Positions 15,955 to 24,917 of a stretch of 41,487 nt of DNA are shown here, piece by piece. The notes beneath the pieces are model-generated. The model worked only from the letters and a program-made list of their open reading frames with translations, searched no databases and was not told where the DNA came from. Made by a program: the position numbers and the translations under genes. Within the stretch, counting starts at the first letter, position 1. Each line of letters opens with the position of its first letter. This DNA is from Bacillota bacterium (GTDB lineage Bacteria > Bacillota > Clostridia > Christensenellales > Aristaeellaceae): the NCBI GenBank assembly GCA_023409955.1, contig JAEYQQ010000053.1:1-41487 (forward strand), written 5' to 3'.

Positions 15955-18183
15955 TTATGCCTCTTTCTTTACAAGCCTTGCGATATAAAAGCCTTCTAGC
16001 CCATCCCGATGGGCAAACAATTGCAAACCGTTTGCGCCATAGAGGGCACGGAATTTTTCCGGGATGGCATCCGGCAGGGGAGACATTTCAAATTCCTTAT
16101 GGGTTTGAAGGAATGCAGCAATTTGCTGGCTGTTTTCTTCCGGCAGTATGGAGCAGGTGGCATAAACCAAAACACCGCCCTTTTTCACATACTGACTGCA
16201 CACATCCAACAGTTTCTTTTGCGTTTCTACAAGAGAAGCTACAGTTTCAGGGGTTTGCCTGTACTTAACATCAGGCTTTTCCAACATAACGCCAAGGCCT
16301 GAGCAGGGTGCATCCAGCAGTACAGCGTCAAAGGTGTTGATGAGCTCTTCTCGGTTTACAGCCGCATCACGCACCATGGGGCGCAGGTTTTCCAACTTGA
16401 GGCGCTTGGCAACAGCCTGGATGAGGGCGACCCTGTGAGCATGCAAATCCCAAGCATGTACCCTGCCTGTGCCGTCCATAATCTCCGCCATCAGGGCGGA
16501 TTTTCCGCCGGGAGCGGCACAGGCATCCAGCACCTGCATGCCGCGCTTTACGCCTACGGCTTCGGCTGCCAGTACACTGCTTTCTCCCTGAATGGAGAAC
16601 ATGCCTTTTCGGTAATCTGTATCAATGCCGATATCCAATGCGCCGCCGATGCGCCAAACATGCGGAACCTGCGCTTTTTCAGCCTTCCATACCTTGCTGG
16701 AAAGAAGCTGTTCAAAAGCTTCGTCGGTCAGTTGCATGCGGTTGGGGCGGATAGGGGTATCATGCTGCTGTGTACGGTAGGAACAGATGGCTTCTGTCAT
16801 TTCTGCGCCATAAGCTGCCATCAAGCGTTCTACCAGCCATTGCGGAACAGAATGCATGATGGATAAATACAGCGTCTCATTTTCTTCACGGCTAGGCCAT
16901 GCGATTTCATCCTTCTGCCGGATCAGATTGCGCAAAACGCCGTTGATAAAGCCTGAAAGTGGTTCCATGCCTGCTTCCTTGCACAGTTTGACGCCTTCGT
17001 TGACTGCTGCACTGTCGGGCACCTTATCCAGGAATAAAATCTGATAAGCGCTCAAGCGCAATATATCGCGGGAGAGGGGTTCAACATCTTTATTGGTCAA
17101 TAGGGTGTCCAGTGCATAGTCGATACGGATACGGTTTTCCAGCGTGCCGTATACTATGTTGGCAGCCAGGCGCTTATCCAAAGCGCTTAAACCGCTTTCT
17201 TTCAAACGCTTGTCTAATGCTAGGGATGCATAAGAGCCATCCCGGTGCACATCCTGCAAAATATTTAACGCCAGTTTCCTAGCACCCATTGACATGGAGG
17301 ATGCGGGTGCAGCAGGGCGGAGAGCATTTCTTTCAGTGGCTTTTGAGGGATCCCGGGAGGGGCGGAATGCGGGTTTTGCACCACCAGGACGGCCAAAGCC
17401 GGGCTTTCCGCCGGTAGGCCGTGCAGATGCAGGGCGGCCAAAGGCTGGCCTATCACCGGTAGGCTTGTCACCAGCCGGTTTTGCAAATGATGGACGACCA
17501 TAACCGGGTTTCCCACCGGATGGCCTACCTGAAGCAGGGAGGCCAAAGGATGGCCTGCCACCGACGGGTTTGTCAGTTGCAGGACGGTTAGACTCAGACT
17601 TGTCACCAGCAGGCTTGTCATCGGCCGGTTTTGCAAATGATGGACGACCATAACCAGGTTTCCCACCGAAAGGTCTACCCGTAGCAGGGCGGCCAAAGCT
17701 GGGCTTGCCACCGACGGGTTTGTCAGTTGCAGGACGGTTAGACTCAGACCTGTCACCAACAGGCTTGTCACCGGCCGGTTTTGCAAATGATGGACGACCA
17801 TAACCGGGTTTCCCGCCGGAAGGCCTGCCCATAGCAGGGCGGCCAAAGGACGGCCTGTCACCAGTAGGTTTATCTCCAGCTGGTTTTGCGCGGTAGGGCC
17901 TATCGCCAGCGGGCCGGGCACCTGTGGGTTTGGCAAATGAAGGCTTGTCTCCTACAGGCCTTTCACCATTTGAACCGCTGTTGTCAGGCCTGCCATAGGC
18001 AGGTTTTCCGCCCATGGGCTTGCCGCCTGTCGGCTTTGGAGGATAGGGCTTTTTGCCATCATATGATTTTCCATCAGATGAGTTTGCGGCAGGGCGGCCG
18101 TATACCGGCTTGGAGCCGTTTGCTTTTTGATAAGGACGGGCCGGTTTGTTACCTGAAAAGGGTGGTTTTCTCGAATCGCTCAT
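15955..18183 (-). CDS. rsmB: 16S rRNA (cytosine-967-C5)-methyltransferase RsmB with a long [KR]P-repeat N-terminal tail
   Basis: Protein of 742 aa. From about residue 298 it is a normal RsmB: a NusB-like RNA-binding domain (ARKLALNILQDVHRDGSY) and a Rossmann methyltransferase with DACAAPGGKS, DAPCSGLG and the catalytic YATCSI. The first ~296 residues are unusual, a disordered, basic sequence with K-P or R-P about every fifth residue (such as GGKPGYGRPSFAKP), including a 50-residue unit repeated in tandem. RsmB homologues are usually near 440 aa, which matches the C-terminal part alone. The start is the ATG at 18183 with AGGAG eight bases before it and ATGA overlap with fmt; an in-frame ATG at 18201 lacks an RBS. 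Confidence 0.93.
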   Translation of the reverse strand: MSDSRKPPFSGNKPARPYQKANGSKPVYGRPAANSSDGKSYDGKKPYPPKPTGGKPMGGKPAYGRPDNSGSNGERPVGDKPSFAKPTGARPAGDRPYRAKPAGDKPTGDRPSFGRPAMGRPSGGKPGYGRPSFAKPAGDKPVGDRSESNRPATDKPVGGKPSFGRPATGRPFGGKPGYGRPSFAKPADDKPAGDKSESNRPATDKPVGGRPSFGLPASGRPSGGKPGYGRPSFAKPAGDKPTGDRPAFGRPASARPTGGKPGFGRPGGAKPAFRPSRDPSKATERNALRPAAPASSMSMGARKLALNILQDVHRDGSYASLALDKRLKESGLSALDKRLAANIVYGTLENRIRIDYALDTLLTNKDVEPLSRDILRLSAYQILFLDKVPDSAAVNEGVKLCKEAGMEPLSGFINGVLRNLIRQKDEIAWPSREENETLYLSIMHSVPQWLVERLMAAYGAEMTEAICSYRTQQHDTPIRPNRMQLTDEAFEQLLSSKVWKAEKAQVPHVWRIGGALDIGIDTDYRKGMFSIQGESSVLAAEAVGVKRGMQVLDACAAPGGKSALMAEIMDGTGRVHAWDLHAHRVALIQAVAKRLKLENLRPMVRDAAVNREELINTFDAVLLDAPCSGLGVMLEKPDVKYRQTPETVASLVETQKKLLDVCSQYVKKGGVLVYATCSILPEENSQQIAAFLQTHKEFEMSPLPDAIPEKFRALYGANGLQLFAHRDGLEGFYIARLVKKEA
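17300..18120 (-). repeat. In-gene tandem repeats coding for the RsmB [KR]P tail, with 150-bp higher-order period
   Basis: Repeated DNA inside rsmB. The 20-mer GCAAATGATGGACGACCATA starts at 17483, 17633 and 17783, giving an exact 150-bp period (50 codons). The flanking parts are more diverged 15-bp units coding for five-residue xxx[KR]P steps. The near identity of the long units points to recent duplication or recombination. Confidence 0.9.
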
Positions 18184-19118
18184 TCGGCACTCTCCTGCCA
18201 TATAATACCCATTTGTAGGGGATGACCGCGTAGGTAGTCTTTGGCGTCCATTTGCTTTCCGCCGGGTGCTTGCAGCCGAAGGATACGCACCGCACCCTTG
18301 CCTGCGGCAATGATCAGACCTTGTTTTGCGTCTGCAACCAGCACCTGTCCGGGTATGCCCTCATACTCTTGTGCTATCTGGGCCTTGATAACCTTCAATG
18401 TACCCTCAGGAAATGGCGTAAAGGTACCTGGCCAGGGGTCAAGGCCTCGAACTTGATTGACAATATCCGCCGCCGTATTATGCCATATGATCAAGCCCAT
18501 ATCCTTTTTCAGCATAGGCTCATACGTATGGGCTTCGTGATTTTGAGGGAATCTCGGGCAGCGGTCTTCTTGGATCAACTTAAGGGTATCCAGCAAGACT
18601 TCAGCACCTATGACAGAAAGGCGCTGACTTAACTCACCGGCTGTTTCATCCGGCAAAATTGCTGTTTCTTTTACCAGCAGCATGTCACCTGTATCAATGC
18701 CTTTGTCGGTCATCATGGTAGTGACGCCAGTTTTCGTTTCACCCATAAGAATGCACCAGTTGATGGGAGCGCTGCCGCGGTGCCGGGGGAGAAGGGAGGC
18801 ATGCACATTGACTGTTCCCAAACGGGGGATATCCAATATCTCCTGGGACAAAATCTGCCCAAACGCTGCGGTGACACACAAATCAGGTGCGAGTCTTTTT
18901 AGGTCATCCACGCCGTCCTTGCTGATACGGTGGGGTTGAAACACAGGGATATTTAAGGATGTTGCAAGCTCCTTCACCGGGCTTAGAGCAAGCTTATTGC
19001 CCCGGCCTTTGGGCTTATCCGGCTGGGTAAATACGCCGACCACGTTATAGCCGGCGTCAACCAGCGTCTTTAAGGAAGGAACAGCAAACTCCGGGGTGCC
19101 CATAAAAACAATGCGCAT
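18180..19118 (-). CDS. fmt: Methionyl-tRNA formyltransferase
   Basis: Formylates initiator Met-tRNA with 10-formyl-tetrahydrofolate (312 aa). Motifs: MGTPEFAVPSL, VVGVFTQPDKPKGRG, the active-site HASLLPRHRGSAPINW with its catalytic Asn-His-Asp system (TVNVHASLLP and GIDTGDM), and the C-terminal OB-like domain (GLDPWPGTF...APGGKQMDAKDYL). Start ATG after AAGGGAG, 4 nt after the def stop. Def and Fmt act at opposite ends of the same formyl cycle. Confidence 0.97.
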   Translation of the reverse strand: MRIVFMGTPEFAVPSLKTLVDAGYNVVGVFTQPDKPKGRGNKLALSPVKELATSLNIPVFQPHRISKDGVDDLKRLAPDLCVTAAFGQILSQEILDIPRLGTVNVHASLLPRHRGSAPINWCILMGETKTGVTTMMTDKGIDTGDMLLVKETAILPDETAGELSQRLSVIGAEVLLDTLKLIQEDRCPRFPQNHEAHTYEPMLKKDMGLIIWHNTAADIVNQVRGLDPWPGTFTPFPEGTLKVIKAQIAQEYEGIPGQVLVADAKQGLIIAAGKGAVRILRLQAPGGKQMDAKDYLRGHPLQMGIIWQESAE

Positions 19119-19122
19119 CCCG

Positions 19123-19620
19123 TCACTCCCTTATTTCTTTTTCGTCTTCGTCATCTTCCGGCTCATCATCTGGGAAGATTTCATGTTCCATCAGGTCAAC
19201 ATATAAAACACCGTTCAAGTGATCGATTTCATGACAGAAAGCCCGGGCCAGCAAGCCTTCACCGGTTTTCTCAAAGAATATGCCGTGCCTGTCCTGTGCA
19301 CGGACAGTTACCTTGTTAGGACGGCAGACAAGGCCTTGGCGGCCGGGGATGCTCAGGCAGCCTTCCGGCCCGCACTGCTCACCTTCGGTAGCGATAATTT
19401 CGGGGTTTACCAGCTCAATGAGGCCGTTCCCATCATCTACTACAATGACTCTGCGCAAAATGCCCACCTGCGGTGCGGCAAGACCTGCACCATCGGCTTT
19501 GTACATGGTATCCGCCATATCTTTCAGTAGCAGCCATAACCTAAGATCAAACTTCGCAACGGGCTTTGCCGTTTTACGAAGTCCTTCATCACCAATTTTC
19601 ACAATTGATCTTATGCCCAT
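19123..19620 (-). CDS. def: Peptide deformylase
   Basis: Removes the formyl group from nascent peptides (165 aa). The three PDF motifs are present: GAGLAAPQVG, EGCLSIPG (metal-binding Cys) and HEIDHLNG (HExxH). The tail FPDDEPEDDEDEKEIRE is strongly acidic. The start is the ATG at 19620 (MGIRSIVKIGDEGLRK), preceded by AAAGGG; the frame extends upstream into the end of priA but without a better start. The spacing to priA is 26 nt. Confidence 0.96.
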   Translation of the reverse strand: MGIRSIVKIGDEGLRKTAKPVAKFDLRLWLLLKDMADTMYKADGAGLAAPQVGILRRVIVVDDGNGLIELVNPEIIATEGEQCGPEGCLSIPGRQGLVCRPNKVTVRAQDRHGIFFEKTGEGLLARAFCHEIDHLNGVLYVDLMEHEIFPDDEPEDDEDEKEIRE

Positions 19621-19646
19621 TGTATCGCCCTTTCTTTGTTCGTGCA

Positions 19647-21887
19647 TCACATCATGGATGCGGGGTTCCATTCAAAATATATCTGGCAGCCAGGGGAAGA
19701 TTCCGCCTGGGATAACTCGCTTAAAAATGCGGCAAGGGGAGTGATGTTAGGATGTTCAAAAAGTTTGAACAGCACATGGTAACGGGTTTTGCCCCGGATC
19801 ATCTTAACAGGTGCTTCATCCATGCGCATCATCAGTACTCGTTGTTGGACAGCAGGATTCTCTTTGATATATGCCAGGCAGGCTTCATGGATTCGCTGGC
19901 AGGTCATTTGTGCTGTAACGCCCTGTTCTGCCTCCACAAGAAGTCTGCAAAGAACCGTAAACGGTGGGTAGAGCCCTGTACGCCGGCGCTGGAACTCCAT
20001 TTGGTAAAAGGACCGGTAATCCTGGGCGGCGGAGGCTTGAATGACCGGGTGTTCAGGTTTGTAAGTTTGAATCACCACTTCACCTGGGTCTTTTGCACGG
20101 CCTGCCCGGCCAGCCACTTGTGTCAGCAGTTGAAAGGTGCGTTCCGGGCTGCGGTAATCCGGCAGGTTCAGTGTCATGTCCGCTGCTATTACACCCACCA
20201 GGGTTACATTGGGGAAATCCAGTCCCTTGGCAATCATTTGTGTGCCAATCAGTATCCGGGCTTCCCCAGCCCGAAAGCTGGACAACATTTTATGGTGTGC
20301 ATCCTTGCCAGTGGTGGTATCGTTATCCATGCGCAACACCTTGATACCAGGCAGCAGCTTTTGCACTTCCTCCTCCACCTTTTGCGTGCCAAGGCCGAAA
20401 TAGCGGATGTATTTGCTGCTGCATTGAGGACATGTATTAGGCGGGGGGGAAACATAACCGCAATAGTGGCAGTGCATGCGTCCGTCGCCACCTGTTTGGT
20501 GATAGGTCATGGCGATGTCGCACTGCCCACACTTGACCACATAACCGCAGCCACGGCAAGATACAAAGGACTGGTAGCCACGCCGATTCAAAAACAGCAT
20601 GGCCTGGCTGCCATGATCCATACATGCATGAAGCTTTTGCTTTAGCAGCATGCTGAATATGGAACGATTGCCAGTTGACAATTCCTTGCGCATATCCACC
20701 ACATGAACTTGGGGTAAAGGCCGCGCCATTACACGGTTGGGCATCTCCAGCAGGGTGTAGTCACCACGCATAGCCCTGGCAAAAGTTAAGATGCTTGGCG
20801 TTGCGCTGCTTAATAAAAGGAGGCCGCCCTCTCGTTTACAGCGGCTATAAGCCACTTCACGGGCATCATACCGTGGATGGTGCTCGCTTAAGTAGCTTTG
20901 CTCATGCTCCTCATCCACTACGATGAGCCCCAAATTCTCTACCGGGGCAAATACCGCAGAACGCGCTCCCACAACAACTCTGGCCTGGCCCCGGCGGATA
21001 CGGCGCCATTCGTCAAACCGTTCTCCGTGGGTCAGCCTGGAATGCAGCACAGCCGCTACAGGGCCGAATCGGTCACGGAACCACTGCACCATTTGCGGGG
21101 TCAGCGCGATTTCCGGAACCAGGACGATGGCACCTTTATGCAGCGCCAATGCTTTACGGACCAAGCGAATGTAGACCTCCGTCTTACCCGAACCGGTAAC
21201 GCCATGCAAAAGAAATGCGCCTGTACCTTTTTTCAGGGCTGGATCCATTTCATCAAGGGCATCCTGCTGTGCTGGCATCAAAGGATGATCGGGAACCTCC
21301 CTAGTAACCATATCGCCATAAGGCGAGCGCAGCACTTCCTCCTGGGTAATGGCTACAAGGCCCAGGGCCTCCAGCTTTTTCAGCGGTTCCATGGGGTCTT
21401 TCACCATCAGAGCAAGTTCCTTCACCGGGTGGGTTTTGCCATCCTTTAACAAGGTTAAAAGCAACGCCCTGCGGGGGGAACGTTTTTGACCAAAGGCAGC
21501 AGCCTCCGCATCCTCTTTGGGGATGTTCAACCGTGCAGCCGGCTCTGTTTTTTCTTTGACACGACCGCCTCGCATGGCGGCGGGAAGCATTAGCCGAATG
21601 GTTTCTGCCAAGGGACAGTGGCTTGTTTCTGCCATCTCCCTTGCTAGATCAATCAGGGCTGGCAGCACCGCAGGATAGTCCTCCAAGGGGCGTATGATAG
21701 ACCGTATTTTTTCTTTAGGATACTCCGTATTTTCAGACGTCGAAAGGATTAGCCCTTCCACCTTACGGGGCCCAAAGGGCACCAGCACCCGGGTGCCTTG
21801 AACCAGGGCCAAACCCTCCGGAACACGGTAGGTAAAGACATGGGCCACGTTTTCGTGTATGATATCCACGATCACTTGGGCAAACAT
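19647..21887 (-). CDS. priA: Primosomal protein N' (replication restart helicase PriA)
   Basis: Superfamily 2 3'-5' DNA helicase of 746 aa that reloads the replisome at stalled forks. N-terminal 3'BD (residues 1-110), a winged-helix part, then the helicase core with Walker A GVTGSGKT (229-236), DEEH (325-328) and a late helicase motif QVAGRAGR. The zinc-binding insert has eight cysteines in pairs (444/447, 453/456, 473/476, 486/489). Start ATG with AGGAGGCGAAGGC upstream. First gene of the ten-gene minus-strand operon, with a promoter at 21922-21950. Confidence 0.97.
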   Translation of the reverse strand: MFAQVIVDIIHENVAHVFTYRVPEGLALVQGTRVLVPFGPRKVEGLILSTSENTEYPKEKIRSIIRPLEDYPAVLPALIDLAREMAETSHCPLAETIRLMLPAAMRGGRVKEKTEPAARLNIPKEDAEAAAFGQKRSPRRALLLTLLKDGKTHPVKELALMVKDPMEPLKKLEALGLVAITQEEVLRSPYGDMVTREVPDHPLMPAQQDALDEMDPALKKGTGAFLLHGVTGSGKTEVYIRLVRKALALHKGAIVLVPEIALTPQMVQWFRDRFGPVAAVLHSRLTHGERFDEWRRIRRGQARVVVGARSAVFAPVENLGLIVVDEEHEQSYLSEHHPRYDAREVAYSRCKREGGLLLLSSATPSILTFARAMRGDYTLLEMPNRVMARPLPQVHVVDMRKELSTGNRSIFSMLLKQKLHACMDHGSQAMLFLNRRGYQSFVSCRGCGYVVKCGQCDIAMTYHQTGGDGRMHCHYCGYVSPPPNTCPQCSSKYIRYFGLGTQKVEEEVQKLLPGIKVLRMDNDTTTGKDAHHKMLSSFRAGEARILIGTQMIAKGLDFPNVTLVGVIAADMTLNLPDYRSPERTFQLLTQVAGRAGRAKDPGEVVIQTYKPEHPVIQASAAQDYRSFYQMEFQRRRTGLYPPFTVLCRLLVEAEQGVTAQMTCQRIHEACLAYIKENPAVQQRVLMMRMDEAPVKMIRGKTRYHVLFKLFEHPNITPLAAFLSELSQAESSPGCQIYFEWNPASMM

Positions 21888-21921
21888 GCCTTCGCCTCCT
21901 GTTTACAAAATGCCAACTTTT

Positions 21922-21950
21922 ATTATACCGTCATCCGCCGCAATACACAA
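21922..21950 (-). promoter_or_regulatory. Sigma-A-type promoter of the priA operon
   Basis: Minus strand TTGTGT, 17 bp, TATAAT, 35 nt ahead of the priA ATG. The -10 is perfect; the -35 matches only at TTG. Confidence 0.65.
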
Positions 21951-22011
21951 GTACAGGTTTTGCGATTACCATGATTTGTGGAAAACTTCTGATTGACAAT
22001 CAATGGATTCG

Positions 22012-22040
22012 TTGACTTTCCAGCTGCCCGTCCTTATAAT
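22012..22040 (+). promoter_or_regulatory. Sigma-A promoter of the THUMP methyltransferase gene
   Basis: TTGACT, 17 bp, TATAAT, a near-consensus promoter. Its position rules out the in-frame start at 22003 and supports the ATG at 22066. Confidence 0.85.
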
Positions 22041-22065
22041 GGATGGACTGGATAAGGAGGGCATT

Positions 22066-23187
22066 ATGGCCGTATCAAATAAACTTACCTATTTTGCAAC
22101 CGCTGCCTTTGGTTTGGAAGGCGTTGTGGCGGATGAGTTAAAAGCACTGGGAATCAAAAATGCCAAGGCAGAGCTTGGCGGAGCGCGTTTTGAGGCTACA
22201 ATAGGGGAGGCCTATGAAGCCTGCCTATGGCTGCGCTGTGCTGACAGGGTGCTGCTTGTATTAAAGGAAGCAAAAGCCCTCTCGTTTGAAGAACTGTTTC
22301 AACTGGTGAAGTCCATCGCCTGGGAGGATTACTTGTCTAGGGATGCAACCTTTCCCGTGTCTGGCAAATGCGCCAGAAGTCAGCTGATGAGTGTGCGGGA
22401 TTGTCAGGCGATAACCAAAAAAGCAATCGTTGAAAGGTTGAAGGAACAATATAAAACAAACTGGTTTACAGAAACCGGTGCAGTATATCCCATTGATGTC
22501 AGCTTGCATGGAGATACGGCGAGGCTCACCATTGATTTAAGCGGAACAGCGCTTAATCGCCGGGGCTACCGCACTTGGAATGGGGAAGCCCCCCTGCGTG
22601 AAACTCTGGCTGCCGCCCTTGTGCGCCTGTCGCCATGGAAGGAAGGGATGCCGCTGCACGACCCTTGCTGCGGAACAGGAACAATATTGATTGAAGCTGC
22701 CATGCTGCAAGCCAATCGTGCGCCGGGGCTAAGCCGTGATTTCGCATGCGATCACTGGCCGCTTTTCCCGGAAGGTGAGCGGGCTGCCCTTAGGGAAAAG
22801 GCGAAGGCTGCGTTTAACCCCAAGAGGATTGAGAACATCTCCGGCAGCGATATCGACCCTGCGGCGCTGGCACTTTGTAACAAGCATATTGCGCAAGCGG
22901 GTATGGAAGGCCGCATCAAGGTATATACAAATGACCTTCGCACCCTGCAGTTGCAAGATGATTACGGCGTGTTCCTGGCTAATCCTCCTTATGGGGAGCG
23001 GCTGGGTGATAAAAAGGGTGCTGAGGCCTTATATGGACAGATGCGCAGCCTTTTAAACCGGCATGAGGGCTGGCACTTGGGGGTGCTGACCAGTCATCCT
23101 GGTTTTGAGCGCCACTTTGGCGGCCGGGCACAGAAAAAACGCCGGCTGTATAATGGCCGGCTGGAATGTGAGTTCTTGATGTATTGA
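22066..23187 (+). CDS. THUMP-domain class I SAM-dependent RNA methyltransferase (YpsC/RlmL family)
   Basis: Protein of 373 aa. A ferredoxin-like/THUMP RNA-binding part occupies the first ~160 residues (TAAFGLEGVVADELKALGI), followed by a Rossmann methyltransferase with DPCCGTGTILIEAA (SAM loop), GSDIDPAAL and the NPPYGERLG catalytic motif of N2-guanine/N6-adenine methylases. The family includes the N-terminal half of E. coli RlmL (23S m2G2445) and Bacillus YpsC. Start ATG at 22066 after AAGGAGGGC. Single-gene unit, divergent from priA. The exact rRNA target is not certain. Confidence 0.92.
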   Translation: MAVSNKLTYFATAAFGLEGVVADELKALGIKNAKAELGGARFEATIGEAYEACLWLRCADRVLLVLKEAKALSFEELFQLVKSIAWEDYLSRDATFPVSGKCARSQLMSVRDCQAITKKAIVERLKEQYKTNWFTETGAVYPIDVSLHGDTARLTIDLSGTALNRRGYRTWNGEAPLRETLAAALVRLSPWKEGMPLHDPCCGTGTILIEAAMLQANRAPGLSRDFACDHWPLFPEGERAALREKAKAAFNPKRIENISGSDIDPAALALCNKHIAQAGMEGRIKVYTNDLRTLQLQDDYGVFLANPPYGERLGDKKGAEALYGQMRSLLNRHEGWHLGVLTSHPGFERHFGGRAQKKRRLYNGRLECEFLMY

Positions 23188-23248
23188 TTAATGTTTGTGA
23201 GTTGCAGCTTAGCTTTATGCTGATTCAATTTTAGTTTGTTGTTCTGGC

Positions 23249-23749
23249 TTATGCGTCTGTCGTTTCTGCCTCTTTAAAATCAGGGTCCACTGGAGGCAAG
23301 GTCTGACAAGCCATCAGGATGGCGTCTTCCCCGTTATCCTCATAATATTTCTTTCGGCAGCCAACTTGTACAAAATTCAAGCTCCTGTAGAGGTTCTGGG
23401 CTGTATAATTGGTACGCCGCACCTCCAGCGTAACAAAAGATGCGCCAAGGTTAGCGGCGTACTGAATCAGTTCTTTAGTAATAAGGCGCCCGTACCCTTT
23501 TCCGCGCTTATCCTTGCGTACGGCAATGTTGGTGATATGGCATTCATCCAGCACCATCCAGCAGCCGGCAAAAGCAACAATCTCATCATATAGCTCTGCT
23601 ACCAGGTACCTGGCGCATTTGTTTTCTGTCAGCTCATCCTCAAAAGCGCCCCTGCTCCAGGGAGAGGAAAAGGTATCTGCCTCAATCTGATGAACCGAGT
23701 CAATATCCTTTAGCATCATTCTGCGAATGAGAATGTTTTTAGGCTCCAT
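23249..23749 (-). CDS. rimI: Ribosomal-protein-alanine N-acetyltransferase (RimI-like GNAT)
   Basis: GNAT acetyltransferase of 166 aa. The acetyl-CoA loop is RKDKRGKGYGRLI (RxxGxG/A), preceded by the ITNIAV beta strand and followed by LEVRRTNYTAQNLYRSLNF, the RimI signature. RimI acetylates the N-terminal alanine of ribosomal protein S18 in E. coli; other targets occur. Start ATG 23749 after AGGGAGGAA, overlapping tsaB by 11 nt. Last gene of the ribU-tsaE-tsaB-rimI unit. A rimI-tsaB link is common. Confidence 0.93.
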   Translation of the reverse strand: MEPKNILIRRMMLKDIDSVHQIEADTFSSPWSRGAFEDELTENKCARYLVAELYDEIVAFAGCWMVLDECHITNIAVRKDKRGKGYGRLITKELIQYAANLGASFVTLEVRRTNYTAQNLYRSLNFVQVGCRKKYYEDNGEDAILMACQTLPPVDPDFKEAETTDA

Positions 23750-24443
23750 GCGATTCCTCCCTGGCTTTGCGCTGACGCTCCGCCTGAGGGGCGCGCAGGT
23801 AATATGGCATAAGAGAAAGATAATCCACCGCACTGGCCTTGTATTGTTCGGCCAATACAGCAACACTCAGCGGCCGAAGAAAGCGCATGTGAGCAGGTGC
23901 CAGCAACACCTTATCTTTCATGTGGCTCTCTATTGCTTCCTGATGGACTGCAACGCCATCGCCAACAAACATTAGGGGGCTGTCAAAGGCTGCAAGCCGA
24001 TCCAAATACTCGGGCAGCTTCAGCGCTTCATCCTCCATTAACCGATGCGGAGGGATTCCAGTACGGAATGCAGCCCCGTATACCTGGCTGGCTCTGGCAT
24101 CCTGAATGGGGCAAATGGTACCGCTAAAATGGGGGATACCTGCAGCCAGAGCCTCCAGAGCATTGATGCCGATGCAAGGCTTCCCTGCGCCATGGGCCAA
24201 GCCCTTTACGGTGCTGACTCCAATACGTACGCCGGTAAATGAGCCGGGGCCTTCCGTTACTGCAAACAAATCAATATCTTGTATAGACAGACCTGTATGA
24301 ATAAAGCCTTCCTCCACCATGGGCATGAGGCTTACTGAATGAGTGAATTTATTAACTGCCATAGCTTCATAGGCAGCCTCACTGTTTTTTAATATGGCAA
24401 CCCCGGCGACGGGGCCTGATGTATCCAAAGCCAGAATGTTCAT
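23739..24443 (-). CDS. tsaB: tRNA threonylcarbamoyladenosine biosynthesis protein TsaB
   Basis: ASKHA-fold protein (234 aa) that supports TsaD in transferring threonylcarbamoyl to A37 of tRNAs reading ANN codons. Typical blocks: NILALDTSGPVAGVAI, TEGPGSFTGVRIGVSTVKGLA and INALEALA. Start taken as the ATG at 24443 with AAAGGGC upstream; an in-frame TTG at 24461 overlaps the tsaE stop. TsaD and TsaC are not in the window. Confidence 0.95.
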   Translation of the reverse strand: MNILALDTSGPVAGVAILKNSEAAYEAMAVNKFTHSVSLMPMVEEGFIHTGLSIQDIDLFAVTEGPGSFTGVRIGVSTVKGLAHGAGKPCIGINALEALAAGIPHFSGTICPIQDARASQVYGAAFRTGIPPHRLMEDEALKLPEYLDRLAAFDSPLMFVGDGVAVHQEAIESHMKDKVLLAPAHMRFLRPLSVAVLAEQYKASAVDYLSLMPYYLRAPQAERQRKAREESHGA

Positions 24444-24457
24444 GCAACAATGCCCTT

Positions 24458-24901
24458 TCAAAGAGATGCGTTTGTATAGCCGCCGATAGGAATGATTTCT
24501 ATGATGCGCACATCATCCCCTGCGCCAGGAGAAAGTGAAATTTGCAGGTAGGCATTGGGTAGCAAAGACGGAGCGCGTTCCGCCCATTCTACTACCGCTA
24601 TGCCCTCGCCGTTCAAATATTCCTCCACGCCGATTTCATATAGCTCTTCTTCATTATTGATTCTGTACCAGTCAAAATGATATAGGGGGATTCGACCGCT
24701 GTCATAAGCCTGCAAAATGGTAAAGGTGGGGCTGGCAATAGGCCCTTCGATCCCAAGGCCACGGGCAATGCCACGGGTAAATTCGCTTTTTCCTGCGCCC
24801 ATATCTCCCCTTAGCACCAAAACGTCCCCAGGGCGCAGCGCTTTTGAAAGGGCTGCACCCAGGGAACGTGTTTCGAGGGGGGAATGTGTCATGTGTTGCA
24901 A
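24458..24901 (-). CDS. tsaE: tRNA threonylcarbamoyladenosine biosynthesis ATPase TsaE
   Basis: P-loop ATPase (147 aa) that drives cycles of the TsaBD complex. Walker A is RGDMGAGKSEFTRG; further family marks are SPTFTILQ, LYHFDWYRI and the Walker-B-like GIAVVEWAER. The best start is TTG at 24901, seven bases after AGGAG; an ATG at 24892 is 16 bases away from it. It lies 16 nt downstream of the ribU stop, so it appears to be on the riboswitch-controlled transcript. Confidence 0.93.
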   Translation of the reverse strand: MQHMTHSPLETRSLGAALSKALRPGDVLVLRGDMGAGKSEFTRGIARGLGIEGPIASPTFTILQAYDSGRIPLYHFDWYRINNEEELYEIGVEEYLNGEGIAVVEWAERAPSLLPNAYLQISLSPGAGDDVRIIEIIPIGGYTNASL

Positions 24902-24917
24902 GGTATCACTCCTGTGG

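Noticed and set aside
17265..17936. Minus-strand frame of 223 codons in the repeat zone
   Set aside because: Alternative frame of the rsmB repeats; the rsmB frame links to the conserved enzyme.
17300..18120. Possible CRISPR array
   Set aside because: The repeats are in-frame coding units with 15- and 150-bp periods and no unique spacers.
19752..20645. Plus-strand open frame of 297 codons
   Set aside because: Antisense shadow of priA; no RBS or recognisable motif.
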